17,417 nucleotides of DNA from an uncultured Collinsella sp. (GCA_937989795.1 CALKBB010000091.1:1-17417), one strand, 5' to 3'; positions 7,116 through 16,100 are shown, counted from the stretch's first letter. Translations and numbers: made by a program. Notes: a model not told the origin generated them from the sequence alone.

Positions 7116-8393
7116 TTACATCACGGCGCGAAGCTCAAACCGGTCGCCGTTGATGCGAAACTGGCAGTTGCCGTTCATGCGCTCGACGGCAAGCTTAATG
7201 CTCTTGGTTCCAAAGCCGTGTCCGGTGTGCCCGGCTACGGGCATGCCGTCGACCATGCGCGGCGGGCGCCCAAACGTGTTGGAGACCAAAAGGAGCAGTT
7301 GCCCGTCCTCGCAACGCAGGTCCAGATCGACAAATCGCTTGCCCTGGGGAGCGGCGCTTGCGGCGACGATGGCGTTGTCCAGGGCGTTTGAGAGCACGCT
7401 AAACAGATCGACGTCGGCTACATGGACGCTCTCGGGCACGGCAGCGCGCAAATCGGCGGTGATGCCGTTTCGGTTGATATCGGAGCTAAATGACGAAAGC
7501 ACGATATTGACCGTGTCGTTGGCGCAGTAGCGGCGCACGGCGGTGCGGTCGTTCGTCTCGCAGAGCTCGTCGATGCGCTCGAGTGCCTCGTCGATGCGGC
7601 CCTCCTCGATCAAAGCCGCAAGGCCGCGCAGGAAGTGCCGCATGTCATGGCGGAGGACCGAAAGCTCACGTCCAGATTGGCGCCAGGCCTCGAGTTCCTT
7701 GATGGCCGCGCTGTCGCGGGTCGCAAGCATCCAGCGCTCGCGCTCGGCGGTTTCCTTTGCCTCGTATTCGCGCAGATACACAGCAAGAAACATAAGGTAG
7801 AACGCGCAAAGCGCAAACGCCAAAAACTCAACCGTCACCACGGAGCCCGAGTGGAAGAGCGTGGTGTAGGCGTTAGTGGCGTAGTCAAAGATGTAATAGA
7901 CGAGCGGCAGGATGAGTAGAATCTCGAGCTCGGTGGGGCTTTTAACCGCCAGGCGCGGGCCGATGTCGCTGGCCCAATGCAGCAGGATTGCAAAGACGAC
8001 GGCCGTGGTGATAATGCGTGCCACGTAGTACGCGATTTGCGAGTCGGTGGCGGCGAGCGCGGCGATGCCCATCCAGTTGCTGAACTGGCAGCTCAGATAA
8101 GCACTGGTGACGCCCAGCATAACGAGCAGCGGGCTCAGGCGATAGCGCGCGCACAGATAGATGACGAGCGGCAGATGCACGACGAGTGGATATACCTGAC
8201 GGGCGAAAAGCTCGCCGCCGACGGCATTGGCGAGGCCGAATGCGCATCCGGTTACGGCGCCGACCATCACCAGCTCAAGCGCATGACGCCGGTTGATCTC
8301 GATACCGCAGAGCGCCGCCGAGGCAAAAACGCCAAAAAGCAGGGTCGTTGCGTGGTGAATTGCCCAAAGCATCATCTCGGCCGTGGGGAGCAT
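7116..8393 (-). CDS. Membrane GHKL-type sensor histidine kinase (AgrC/LytS-like partner of a LytTR regulator)
   Basis: A 425-residue protein. About six or seven hydrophobic segments occupy residues 10-206, followed by a short coiled linker (about 207-245) and the kinase core. The phosphoacceptor region is LRHDMRHF with H249. The N-box is SNALDNAI (335-342) and the glycine-rich ATP lid is GHTGHGFGTKSI (388-399), typical of HATPase_c_5 enzymes such as AgrC and ComD. The start is the ATG at 8391-8393, overlapping the regulator stop by one base (TAATG), with GGGAG just upstream. The open frame extends further 5' inside the regulator gene, but that part is antifunctional shadow sequence. The signal is unknown; relatives of this layout often sense peptides. 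The usual Asn after HDxx is replaced by His (HDMRH). Confidence 0.9.
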   Translation of the reverse strand: MLPTAEMMLWAIHHATTLLFGVFASAALCGIEINRRHALELVMVGAVTGCAFGLANAVGGELFARQVYPLVVHLPLVIYLCARYRLSPLLVMLGVTSAYLSCQFSNWMGIAALAATDSQIAYYVARIITTAVVFAILLHWASDIGPRLAVKSPTELEILLILPLVYYIFDYATNAYTTLFHSGSVVTVEFLAFALCAFYLMFLAVYLREYEAKETAERERWMLATRDSAAIKELEAWRQSGRELSVLRHDMRHFLRGLAALIEEGRIDEALERIDELCETNDRTAVRRYCANDTVNIVLSSFSSDINRNGITADLRAAVPESVHVADVDLFSVLSNALDNAIVAASAAPQGKRFVDLDLRCEDGQLLLLVSNTFGRPPRMVDGMPVAGHTGHGFGTKSIKLAVERMNGNCQFRINGDRFELRAVM

Positions 8394-9115
8394 TAGCGTC
8401 TCCCGCCCTCGAACCGTGCCGCAAAGTAAGCATCCTGGAAACCCTGCTTGCAGCTGCGCGCCAGCGGGATGCAAGCGCCCGAGCGCATGACGATATCCGT
8501 GCGGTTGAAGTGATCGATATTGCGCAGGTTGACCTGGTAGCTGCGGTGGCATTTAAAGAAGACCGCGTTTTGCTCCAAGCGGTCCTCGACGCTGCGGAAC
8601 GACTCGAGTGCCTCGATATCGCGTCCGTCGCGCAGGTGGAAGACCACGTGCTTGTTGCGCGCCTCGGCATATTCGATGTCGGACAGGCGCAAGGCGTGGT
8701 AGCCAAAGGAAGTTTTGATCACGAGCTCGTCGGTTGCCGCCGGGCGCATGCTCGAAAGCTCGTCGAGTAATCGCGCCAGGCGTTCGTAAGTCACGGGCTT
8801 GAGCAGATAGTCGAAGGCGCGGACCTCGTAGGATTCCAGCGCGAACTCGGGCGACGAGGTGAGGAACACCAGGCGCACGGCGGTGTCGGCCTGGCGCAGT
8901 TCGCGTGCGGTGTCCATGCCGTTGACGAGCGGCATGATCATGTCGAGCAGAATGATGTCGGCGCGCGATGCGGCATGGCGGGCCAGCAGGTCCTCGCCGC
9001 GCGTGACGAGCGCAACATCGACCGCCGTGCCCGTCTCGGTCGACCAACGGTCGATCATCCGGTGCAGTCTATCTAGAAAAGCGACATCATCGTCGCAGGC
9101 AATAATCTTGAGCAT
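8393..9115 (-). CDS. LytTR-family response regulator
   Basis: A 240-residue regulator with an N-terminal CheY-like receiver. The acidic pocket is D8-D10, the phosphoacceptor D58 lies in IILLDMIMP, T86 in FLTSS and K106 in LLKP. It is followed by a C-terminal LytTR DNA-binding domain (about 130-235) with the family's FFKCHRSYQVNL and IPLARS signatures. LytTR proteins bind paired direct repeats upstream of target genes. The start ATG at 9113-9115 follows AAGGGGG. The kinase gene overlaps its stop by one base, so the two are translationally coupled and almost certainly a cognate pair. Targets are not evident; no peptide-precursor gene is seen next to it. Confidence 0.94.
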   Translation of the reverse strand: MLKIIACDDDVAFLDRLHRMIDRWSTETGTAVDVALVTRGEDLLARHAASRADIILLDMIMPLVNGMDTARELRQADTAVRLVFLTSSPEFALESYEVRAFDYLLKPVTYERLARLLDELSSMRPAATDELVIKTSFGYHALRLSDIEYAEARNKHVVFHLRDGRDIEALESFRSVEDRLEQNAVFFKCHRSYQVNLRNIDHFNRTDIVMRSGACIPLARSCKQGFQDAYFAARFEGGRR

Positions 9116-9322
9116 TCGGCCCCCTTAAGTAGTTCGATTTTGCCACATCGGGCACGCGCCGCTTGCGGGGGTGCGGACCGTTTGCGCCCCACGGCGTGCA
9201 GCTCGCGCCAAGCGGTGTTGCGGTGGCGAAAGATGCCTCCTGCGCTATCGAAAGCCCGGCTATCCTCAGCTTGCCAGTTCGAAAATGGACCCGACCCAAG
9301 ATTGAATCTTTATTTCAACTTT

Positions 9323-9366
9323 ACACCTAGGTTTACAGCTGTCTTGTCAGCTGTAAACCTAGGTGT
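9323..9366. promoter_or_regulatory. 44-bp perfect palindrome, probable NiaR operator of the nad operon
   Basis: Two perfect 19-bp arms (9323-9341 and 9348-9366) flank the 6-base spacer TCTTGT. Each arm contains ACCTAGGT and a CAGCTG core, so the site can be read as two closely spaced operators. It covers the likely -35 of nadA, 42 bp before the start. The last gene of the operon encodes a 3H-domain (NiaR/YrxA) repressor, a family known to control NAD synthesis genes, so autoregulation by niacin is the natural reading. Assignment to NiaR is inference. Confidence 0.75.
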
Positions 9367-9372
9367 CATACT
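9345..9372 (+). promoter_or_regulatory. Candidate nadA promoter
   Basis: The -35 TTGTCA (9345-9350, five of six) and -10 CATACT (9367-9372, four of six) are separated by 16 bp. The -35 falls in the spacer and right arm of the palindrome, so bound repressor would block polymerase. The leader would be about 30 bases. Confidence 0.5.
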
Positions 9373-9407
9373 AAAGCCCCAAGATTCGCCAAAAGAGAGG
9401 GGCCTTG

Positions 9408-10433
9408 ATGGCACAGAGCGCGAACATGGATGCGTCGGAGCTTGCACGCGATATCGCGGCCGGCCTAGCATCGGCAACGACGGCAACGGAGCGCGCGGCA
9501 CTGGTGCCCGCAGAGCTCGTCGAGGCCATTCAGCAGCTAAAAACCCAACGTGACGCGGTGATCCTGGCGCACTATTACGTGGCGCCCGAGGTGCAGGCCG
9601 TGGCTGATTACGTCGGCGACAGCTTCTACCTGGCAAAGCTCGCCAAGAGCCTGCCGCAGCAGACTATCGTGCTGTGCGGCGTGGAGTTTATGGGCGAGAG
9701 CGCCAAACTGCTCAATCCCACTAAGACCGTGCTGCTGCCCGAGCCGGGCGCGGACTGCCCCATGGCGCACATGGTCAAGCGCGAGACGGTCGACGCGGCG
9801 CGCGCCGAGTACGGCGACGACCTGGCCGTGGTGTGCTACGTCAACTCCACGGTCGAGATCAAGAGCTGGAGCGACGTGTGCGTCACCAGCTCCAACGCCG
9901 TTAAGATCGTGTCCGAGCTGCCGCAGCAACACGTCCTGTTCATCCCCGATCAAAACTTGGGCCGCTTCGTAGCCGAGCAGGTGCCCCAAAAGCACGTCAT
10001 CCTCAACAAGGGCTACTGCCCGCGCCACCACATCATCACCGTCGAGCAGATCGTTGACGCGCAGGAAGCGCATCCCGACGCGCTCGTGCTGGCGCACCCC
10101 GAGTGCAAGGCTGACGTCCTTGCCGAGGCCGACTACATCGGCTCTACCGCCGGCATCATCAAGTACGCTGAGGAGTCGGACGCCAGCGAGTTCATCATCG
10201 TGACGGTCCGCGGCGTGCTCTACGAGCTCGAGCGTCGCTGCCAGGGTACCGGCAAAAAGTTCTATTTCCCCGCGGTGCAGCCCACCTGCGTCAACATGGA
10301 CCTCATCACGCTCGAAAAGCTCGTGCGCTGCCTGGAGACGGGCGAGGGCGAGGTGCAGATCGGCGTCTCGGACGAGGCGGCAGACCAGGCCAAGCTCACG
10401 CTCGACCGCATGCTCGAGTACGCGGCGCGCTAG
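9408..10433 (+). CDS. nadA: Quinolinate synthase NadA
   Basis: NadA condenses iminoaspartate from NadB with dihydroxyacetone phosphate to give quinolinate, the precursor ring of NAD; it is an oxygen-sensitive [4Fe-4S] enzyme. The protein has 341 residues. Seen: VILAHYYVAPEVQAVADYVG near the N-terminus, GVEFMGESAK, NSTVEIK, LFIPDQNLG, HPECK, and GSTAGIIKYA. The three expected cluster cysteines are C117 (GADCPM), C204 (KGYCPRHH) and C294 (QPTCVNM). The start is the ATG at 9408, behind AGAGAGGGG; a TTG one codon earlier is less likely. It is the first gene of nadA-nadB-nadC-niaR and lies directly downstream of the palindromic operator. Confidence 0.98.
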   Translation: MAQSANMDASELARDIAAGLASATTATERAALVPAELVEAIQQLKTQRDAVILAHYYVAPEVQAVADYVGDSFYLAKLAKSLPQQTIVLCGVEFMGESAKLLNPTKTVLLPEPGADCPMAHMVKRETVDAARAEYGDDLAVVCYVNSTVEIKSWSDVCVTSSNAVKIVSELPQQHVLFIPDQNLGRFVAEQVPQKHVILNKGYCPRHHIITVEQIVDAQEAHPDALVLAHPECKADVLAEADYIGSTAGIIKYAEESDASEFIIVTVRGVLYELERRCQGTGKKFYFPAVQPTCVNMDLITLEKLVRCLETGEGEVQIGVSDEAADQAKLTLDRMLEYAAR

Positions 10434-10437
10434 AACG

Positions 10438-10470
10438 ATGTGACATGAGGGGCAGTCCCTTATGTCACAT
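10438..10470. repeat. 14-bp hairpin between nadA and nadB
   Basis: Arms 10438-10451 and 10457-10470 (ATGTGACAT then GAGGG, against CCCTT then ATGTCACAT) pair over 14 positions with one G-U wobble in the plus-strand RNA and a 5-base loop, GCAGT. It starts five bases after the nadA stop and ends just before the nadB ribosome site. There is no U-run. It may protect the nadA message, tune nadB translation, or be a dispersed REP-like palindrome. Confidence 0.8.
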
Positions 10471-10489
10471 TACAAGGGAGAGGATTCCT

Positions 10490-11866
10490 GTGGAAACCAA
10501 ACAATACCCCGATATGGAGTGCGACGTTGTCATTGCCGGTTGCGGCGTGGCGGGCCTGTACGCGGCCCTCAATCTGCCGACGAGCACGCGCGTGATCATG
10601 CTCTCCAAGGGCGCTGTCGACGAGTGCGATTCGATGCTCGCGCAGGGCGGCATTTGCGTGCTGCCCGAAGGCTCGGACTACGATGCCTTCTTTGAGGACA
10701 CCATGCACGCCGGCCACTACGAGAACCGCCGCGAGAGCGTCGACATCATGATTCGCTCGAGCCGCTCGGTCATCAACGACCTGCTGGCGATGGGCGTGGA
10801 TTTTGAGCGCAAGGCCGACGGCAGCCTCGACTTTACCCGCGAGGGCGCGCACAGCCGTCCGCGTATTGCCTTCCATGCCGACATTACGGGCAAGGAGATC
10901 ACGACCAAGCTGCTCCAGGCCGTTCACAAGCTGGATAACGTGCAGATTTTGGAGCACGTGGCCATGACCGACATCCTGACGGGCGAGCGTGACGGCGCCA
11001 CGGTGTGCACCGGCGCCGTCGCCGTTCCCGTGGACGAGGACAGCTCTGTTCGTCCCGCCGACGAGCTGGCAAATGCCGCCGAGGGCGTGCATGCCGGCGA
11101 GCCGTTTAAGATCCATGCCCGCCACACGCTGTGGGCTACGGGCGGTATCGGCGGCGTATACGACCATTCGACCAACTACCCGCAGCTCACGGGCGATGCC
11201 TGCTACATTGCTCAGGAGCATGGCATTAAGATGGAGCACCTGGACTACGTGCAGATTCACCCCACGGGGCTGTTCTCGCCGCAGCCGGGCCGCACCTTCC
11301 TGATCAGCGAGAGCTGCCGCGGCGAGGGCGCGATTTTGCTCAACGCCGCCGGCGAGCGCTTTACCGATGAGCTTCAGCCGCGCGATGTGGTCGCCGCCGC
11401 CATTCGCGAGCAGATGAAGCAGGACGGTACCGAGCACGAGTGGCTGAGCTTTGCCCCCGTCGAGCGCGACGTGGTGACCGGGCACTTCGCCAACATCCGC
11501 GCACGCTGCCTGGAGGACGGCCGCGACATCCTGGACGAGCCCATTCCCGTCACACCCACGCAGCATTACTTTATGGGCGGCGTGTGGGTCGACAAGGACG
11601 GCCGCACCTCGATGCCCGAGCTCTACGCCGCGGGCGAGACAGCCTGCAACGGCGTTCACGGCAAGAACCGCCTTGCATCAAACAGCCTGCTCGAAGCGCT
11701 GGTCTGGGGTCGTCGCGCCGCTTGGCGTATGCGCACCGGCGAGTCGCTTGCCGTGGAGCAGACGGGCGAGCCCGCGCTCGATGGGCACCATCGCGCTCTG
11801 AGTTCCGATAACCTTGCAATCGATGATCTGGCCCGTGCCGCCAGCACGCAGGCCGTGGAGGAGTAG
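10490..11866 (+). CDS. nadB: L-aspartate oxidase NadB
   Basis: NadB is the FAD enzyme that oxidises L-aspartate to iminoaspartate, using oxygen or, in anaerobes, fumarate. The 458-residue product has an N-terminal dinucleotide fold (VVIAGCGVAGLYAAL, GxGxxG at 17-22), DSMLAQGGI, the substrate-loop segment TREGAHSRPRIAFHAD, and GKNRLASNSLLEALVWG near the C-terminus. It is shorter than the roughly 540-residue E. coli enzyme because the helical C-terminal domain is reduced, as in other compact bacterial forms. The start chosen is GTG at 10490, with GGGAGAGG six bases upstream. An in-frame ATG at 10445 lies inside the intergenic hairpin and is rejected. nadC follows after three bases. Confidence 0.96.
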   Translation: METKQYPDMECDVVIAGCGVAGLYAALNLPTSTRVIMLSKGAVDECDSMLAQGGICVLPEGSDYDAFFEDTMHAGHYENRRESVDIMIRSSRSVINDLLAMGVDFERKADGSLDFTREGAHSRPRIAFHADITGKEITTKLLQAVHKLDNVQILEHVAMTDILTGERDGATVCTGAVAVPVDEDSSVRPADELANAAEGVHAGEPFKIHARHTLWATGGIGGVYDHSTNYPQLTGDACYIAQEHGIKMEHLDYVQIHPTGLFSPQPGRTFLISESCRGEGAILLNAAGERFTDELQPRDVVAAAIREQMKQDGTEHEWLSFAPVERDVVTGHFANIRARCLEDGRDILDEPIPVTPTQHYFMGGVWVDKDGRTSMPELYAAGETACNGVHGKNRLASNSLLEALVWGRRAAWRMRTGESLAVEQTGEPALDGHHRALSSDNLAIDDLARAASTQAVEE

Positions 11867-11869
11867 ACC

Positions 11870-12730
11870 ATGAATCCCATTACCATGAAGCTCGTCGTCG
11901 ATGATCTGATCCTGCAGGCCCTGCGCGAGGACATTACGTTTGAGGACGTGAGCACGGCGAGCGTGTGCCCCACGGCGCGTCCCGCCACGGTGGAGCTCAT
12001 CGCCAAGGCCGATGGCATCATCGCCGGCCTGGACGTGTTCGCTCGCACCTTTGAGCTGCTGGATCCGCAGAGCTCGGTGCTGTTTGATGTTGCCGACGGT
12101 GACGAGGTGCATGCCGGCGACCACGTGGGTCAGGTGCGCGGCGATGCGCGTGTGCTGCTTTCGGGCGAGCGCGTGGCGCTCAACTATCTACAGCGTATGA
12201 GCGGTATCGCCACCTACACGCACAACATGGCAGCGGCGCTCGAGGGTACCAAGACCGTGCTCGTCGACACGCGCAAGACCACGCCGGGCATGCGCGTCTT
12301 CGAGAAGGCCGCGGTCGAGATCGGCGGCGGCAGCAACCACCGCTACAACCTGTCGACGGCCGTCATGCTCAAGGACAACCACATCGACGCCGCCGGTGGC
12401 GTGGCACGCGCGATTGAGATGGCGCGCGCCCATGCGTCGTTTACCGCGACGGTCGAGATTGAGTGCGAGAACCTGGACATGGTGCGCGAGGCAGTTGAGG
12501 CCGGTGCCGATATCATCATGCTCGACAACATGACCCACGACGACATGGCTGCTGCGATTGAGCTTATCGCCGATCGCGCCAAGACCGAGTGCTCGGGCAA
12601 TGTGGATGCCAGCAATATCCGCGCGCTCGCCGACCTGGGCGTTGACTTTATTAGCTCGGGGGCGCTGACGCACTCTGCGCCGATTCTCGACCTCTCGCTT
12701 AAGCACCTTCGTCTGCTGGACGGTAAATAA
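11870..12730 (+). CDS. nadC: Nicotinate-nucleotide pyrophosphorylase NadC
   Basis: NadC (quinolinate phosphoribosyltransferase, decarboxylating) turns quinolinate and PRPP into nicotinate mononucleotide. The protein has 286 residues, full length. Seen: REDITFEDVST at 19-29, GERVALNYLQRMSGIAT at 99-115, the substrate-binding VDTRKTTPGMR at 132-142, KDNHI at 168-172, EIECEN and IIMLDN, and the C-terminal VDFISSGALTHS. The start ATG at 11870 has GGAGGAG upstream and lies three bases after the nadB stop. Its stop TAA shares one base with the niaR ATG. With NadA and NadB it completes aspartate-to-NaMN synthesis. Confidence 0.98.
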   Translation: MNPITMKLVVDDLILQALREDITFEDVSTASVCPTARPATVELIAKADGIIAGLDVFARTFELLDPQSSVLFDVADGDEVHAGDHVGQVRGDARVLLSGERVALNYLQRMSGIATYTHNMAAALEGTKTVLVDTRKTTPGMRVFEKAAVEIGGGSNHRYNLSTAVMLKDNHIDAAGGVARAIEMARAHASFTATVEIECENLDMVREAVEAGADIIMLDNMTHDDMAAAIELIADRAKTECSGNVDASNIRALADLGVDFISSGALTHSAPILDLSLKHLRLLDGK

Positions 12731-13275
12731 TGGACGCCCGCGAGCGTCGCCGTACCATCATGGGCGTGCTCGAGGGAGCCAAAGACCCTGTCTCGGGCAG
12801 TGCGCTTGCTCGTGAGGTGGGTGTGAGCCGCCAGATTGTCGTGCAAGACATCGCCCTGCTGCGCGCCGATGGGCACGATATCGTCGCCACCAATCGCGGC
12901 TACGTGCTGCAGGAGGCCCCCAGCAGCCCCGCCGTGCCCACGCGCTTGGTCAAGGTTCGCCACAGCGTGGAGCAGGCAGGCGATGAGCTCACGAGTGTCG
13001 TCGACGCCGGAGGCGCCGTGCTCAACGTGATCGTCAATCACCGCGTGTACGGTAAGATCACGGCCGACTTGGATATCCGAAATCGTCGCGATGTTGAGCG
13101 CTACCTGCACGATATCGAGAGCGGCAAGAGCTTTCCACTACTAACGGTGACGAGCGGCTATCACTTCCACCGCATTGCGGCGGAGGACGAACAGACCCTC
13201 GACGAGATCGAGGCCCTGCTCAAGGAGAAAGGCTACTTGGCGGACCTGATGCCCTACGAGGACGATTTGTCCTAG
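12730..13275 (+). CDS. niaR: NiaR-type NAD biosynthesis repressor (HTH_11 + 3H domain)
   Basis: A 181-residue regulator with an N-terminal winged helix-turn-helix (about 5-60; SGSALAREVGVSRQIVVQDI) and a C-terminal 3H domain. H78, E86, H145 and H147 sit where this family binds a metal ion, as in the Thermotoga 3H protein (KVRHSVEQAGDEL and TSGYHFHRI). NiaR/YrxA proteins repress NAD synthesis and niacin uptake genes when niacin is present. The ATG overlaps the nadC stop by one base (TAATG), so it is the last gene of the nad operon and probably represses it through the palindrome before nadA. Effector and site are inference from the family and location. Confidence 0.93.
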   Translation: MDARERRRTIMGVLEGAKDPVSGSALAREVGVSRQIVVQDIALLRADGHDIVATNRGYVLQEAPSSPAVPTRLVKVRHSVEQAGDELTSVVDAGGAVLNVIVNHRVYGKITADLDIRNRRDVERYLHDIESGKSFPLLTVTSGYHFHRIAAEDEQTLDEIEALLKEKGYLADLMPYEDDLS

Positions 13276-13292
13276 TCGACGCCGCATCTATA

Positions 13293-13359
13293 AGTTGCGG
13301 TGAAATAGTTCCTAAAATCGGCATCCAAGCCATAAAACAGGAACTATTCCACCGCAACT
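13293..13359. repeat. 67-bp inverted-repeat element after niaR
   Basis: 21-base arms (13293-13313 and 13339-13359) match at 20 of 21 positions around a 25-base loop. The one difference is an A-C mismatch in plus-strand RNA but a G-U pair in minus-strand RNA. The arms are not GC-rich enough, and lack a U-run, for a classical terminator. It begins 18 bp after niaR. It could be a dispersed palindromic repeat, an mRNA 3' stabiliser or an antisense structure; which is not decidable from one copy. Confidence 0.75.
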
Positions 13360-13397
13360 GCCAAGGGTTCCGCTCCAAATTAGCTGCCCGCACATGC

Positions 13398-13436
13398 AAA
13401 AGGAGGCCTCCGCGGCGATGCGGAGGCCTCCTATTT
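13398..13436. terminator. Bidirectional terminator between nad operon and ferredoxin
   Basis: AGGAGGCCTCCGC (13401-13413) pairs perfectly with 13420-13432 around a 6-base loop. It has A's on the left and ATTTT on the right, so it can end both the nad operon (plus) and the ferredoxin transcript (minus). Confidence 0.92.
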
Positions 13437-13476
13437 TGTGCACGGTGTACTTTTGAGTGTGCAGGTGGGGGAGTTG

Positions 13477-13662
13477 TTACTCCTCGACGATCTCGGTGAT
13501 CGCGCCAGCGGGGCAAGCGTCCTGGCAAGCGCCACAGGCGACGCAGGAGTCCTCGTCAGCGACGGTAGCGACGTCCTGGAGCTCCAGAACGCCAGCGGGG
13601 CAGGAGTCGACGCAAACGCCACAAGCGATGCACTCGTCGGCATCAATTACGGGATGAGCCAT
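13477..13662 (-). CDS. Small 2[4Fe-4S] ferredoxin
   Basis: A 61-residue clostridial-type ferredoxin, a low-potential cytoplasmic electron carrier. It has two CxxCxxCxxxCP motifs: C11, C14, C17, C21 (CIACGVCVDSCP) and C40, C43, C46, C50 (CVACGACQDACP). All eight ligands are present, so two [4Fe-4S] clusters are expected. The start chosen is the ATG at 13660-13662 (MAHPVIDADE) with AGAGAGG about ten bases upstream; the frame is open 22 codons further, into non-conserved sequence. It is monocistronic, closed by the terminator at 13398-13436. A role with pyruvate:ferredoxin oxidoreductase or hydrogenase is likely from general knowledge of anaerobes, but the partner is not in the window. Confidence 0.95.
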   Translation of the reverse strand: MAHPVIDADECIACGVCVDSCPAGVLELQDVATVADEDSCVACGACQDACPAGAITEIVEE

Positions 13663-13723
13663 GGTAGTTTCCTCTCTGTTGACCGACGCTACAGGCGATG
13701 CGCGCCGGTTTGATTCGGGCAAA

Positions 13724-13751
13724 AACATACCACGGGAGCGACCGTTTGCAA
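13724..13751 (-). promoter_or_regulatory. Candidate ferredoxin promoter
   Basis: On the minus strand TTGCAA (13746-13751) and TATGTT (13724-13729) are spaced 16 bp, each matching four of six consensus bases. They lie about 60 bp upstream of the ferredoxin ATG. Confidence 0.45.
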
Positions 13752-13863
13752 TACCCTCTGACCGGCATCTTCATACCGTTCGCCGAGTATGCCGCGGCTT
13801 ACTAAAAAACATGCAGGTGAAGCCGTTGAGCTGCGCAAATGTTAGCTAAAGGTGACTCGTAAT

Positions 13864-13962
13864 ATTGAGCGATTGAGCGAGCTTTTGGAAAGCGTGTCCC
13901 GGAATCGACGCTCAAAACGGGTCACGCCTTCCTCGGGGTAGCCCCAAGACCACTCCGTGTGG
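13864..13962. other. Structured intergenic segment: tandem repeat plus three stem-loops
   Basis: ATTGAGCG is repeated twice in tandem (13864-13879). Stem 1 is 13887-13901 with 13918-13932: GGAA, GCGTG and CCCG pair with CGGG, CACGC and TTCC, with two single mismatches and a 16-base loop. That loop contains CGCTCAA (13909-13915), complementary to the tandem TTGAGCG units, so a pseudoknot or switch is possible. Stem 2 is GGGG-TAG-CCCC (13935-13945). Stem 3 is CCAC-TCCGT-GTGG (13950-13962). It resembles a structured RNA or a dispersed element; the strand is unknown. Confidence 0.5.
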
Positions 13963-14047
13963 CTCCGGCCCAAACCTCAGCCATCTCTACATAGATCTCG
14001 ATAGATTTGCCCAGAACTCAAACAGGGCGTCTACCTGCGTATTTGCG

Positions 14048-14095
14048 AACCTAAACTCTCGACAATAAGAAATCTTATATGAATTGACTTAGGTT
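14048..14095. promoter_or_regulatory. Concentric dyad upstream of dnaK, candidate operator
   Basis: AACCTAA (14048-14054) and TTAGGTT (14089-14095) form an outer inverted repeat. ATAAGA-AA-TCTTAT (14065-14078) is an inner one. Both share exactly the same centre, with 10-base gaps on each side. A TTGACT -35-like box (14084-14089) abuts the right arm, but no good -10 lies at normal spacing. Two nested symmetric half-sites suggest a dimer or tetramer binding site controlling dnaK. Confidence 0.45.
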
Positions 14096-14205
14096 TTGTA
14101 TATTCCGGCCCATAAGGGGATACACTACATCCTGAAAGACAAGCCGAAACACCGCGCGGCAGACCGCCGAGTCGGTGCAAACGCACAAGAGAGAGGGAAT
14201 TTCTA

Positions 14206-16098
<1,893 letters not shown>

Positions 16099-16100
16099 TC

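Larger units (their letters stand above)
13663..14205. other. 543-bp gene-free region between ferredoxin and dnaK
   Basis: No convincing protein-coding gene is seen. The left part holds the ferredoxin promoter. The middle (about 13864-13962) holds a tandem 8-base repeat and three adjacent stem-loops. The right part (14040-14130) is AT-rich and contains a concentric dyad and the likely dnaK promoter. The last 60 bases are the dnaK leader with the ribosome site GAGAGAGGG. No CIRCE (TTAGCACTC-N9-GAGTGCTAA) or HAIR (CTTGAGT-N7-ACTCAAG) consensus is visible. Confidence 0.7.

Noticed and set aside
8394..8552. N-terminal extension of the histidine kinase
   Set aside because: The frame is open but lies inside the response regulator and is non-hydrophobic; the coupled ATG at 8393 with a good ribosome site fits better.
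9143..9220. GC-rich partial inverted repeats upstream of the response regulator
   Set aside because: Pairing is short and broken and has no T-run; not supportable as a terminator or operator.
10460..11659. 399-codon minus-strand open frame
   Set aside because: It is antisense to nadB and produced by codon bias; no ribosome site or family features.
13864..13915. TTGAG/CTCAA repeats read as a HAIR (HspR) site
   Set aside because: HAIR needs CTTGAGT-N7-ACTCAAG; here the half-sites are TTGAGCG and CGCTCAA at about 30-base spacing, some 300 bp from dnaK.
13842..13973. 43-codon minus-strand frame starting TTG in the dnaK-ferredoxin gap
   Set aside because: It has no ATG, its only ribosome-like bases are too close to the TTG, and it lies across the three stem-loops; treated as chance or a remnant.
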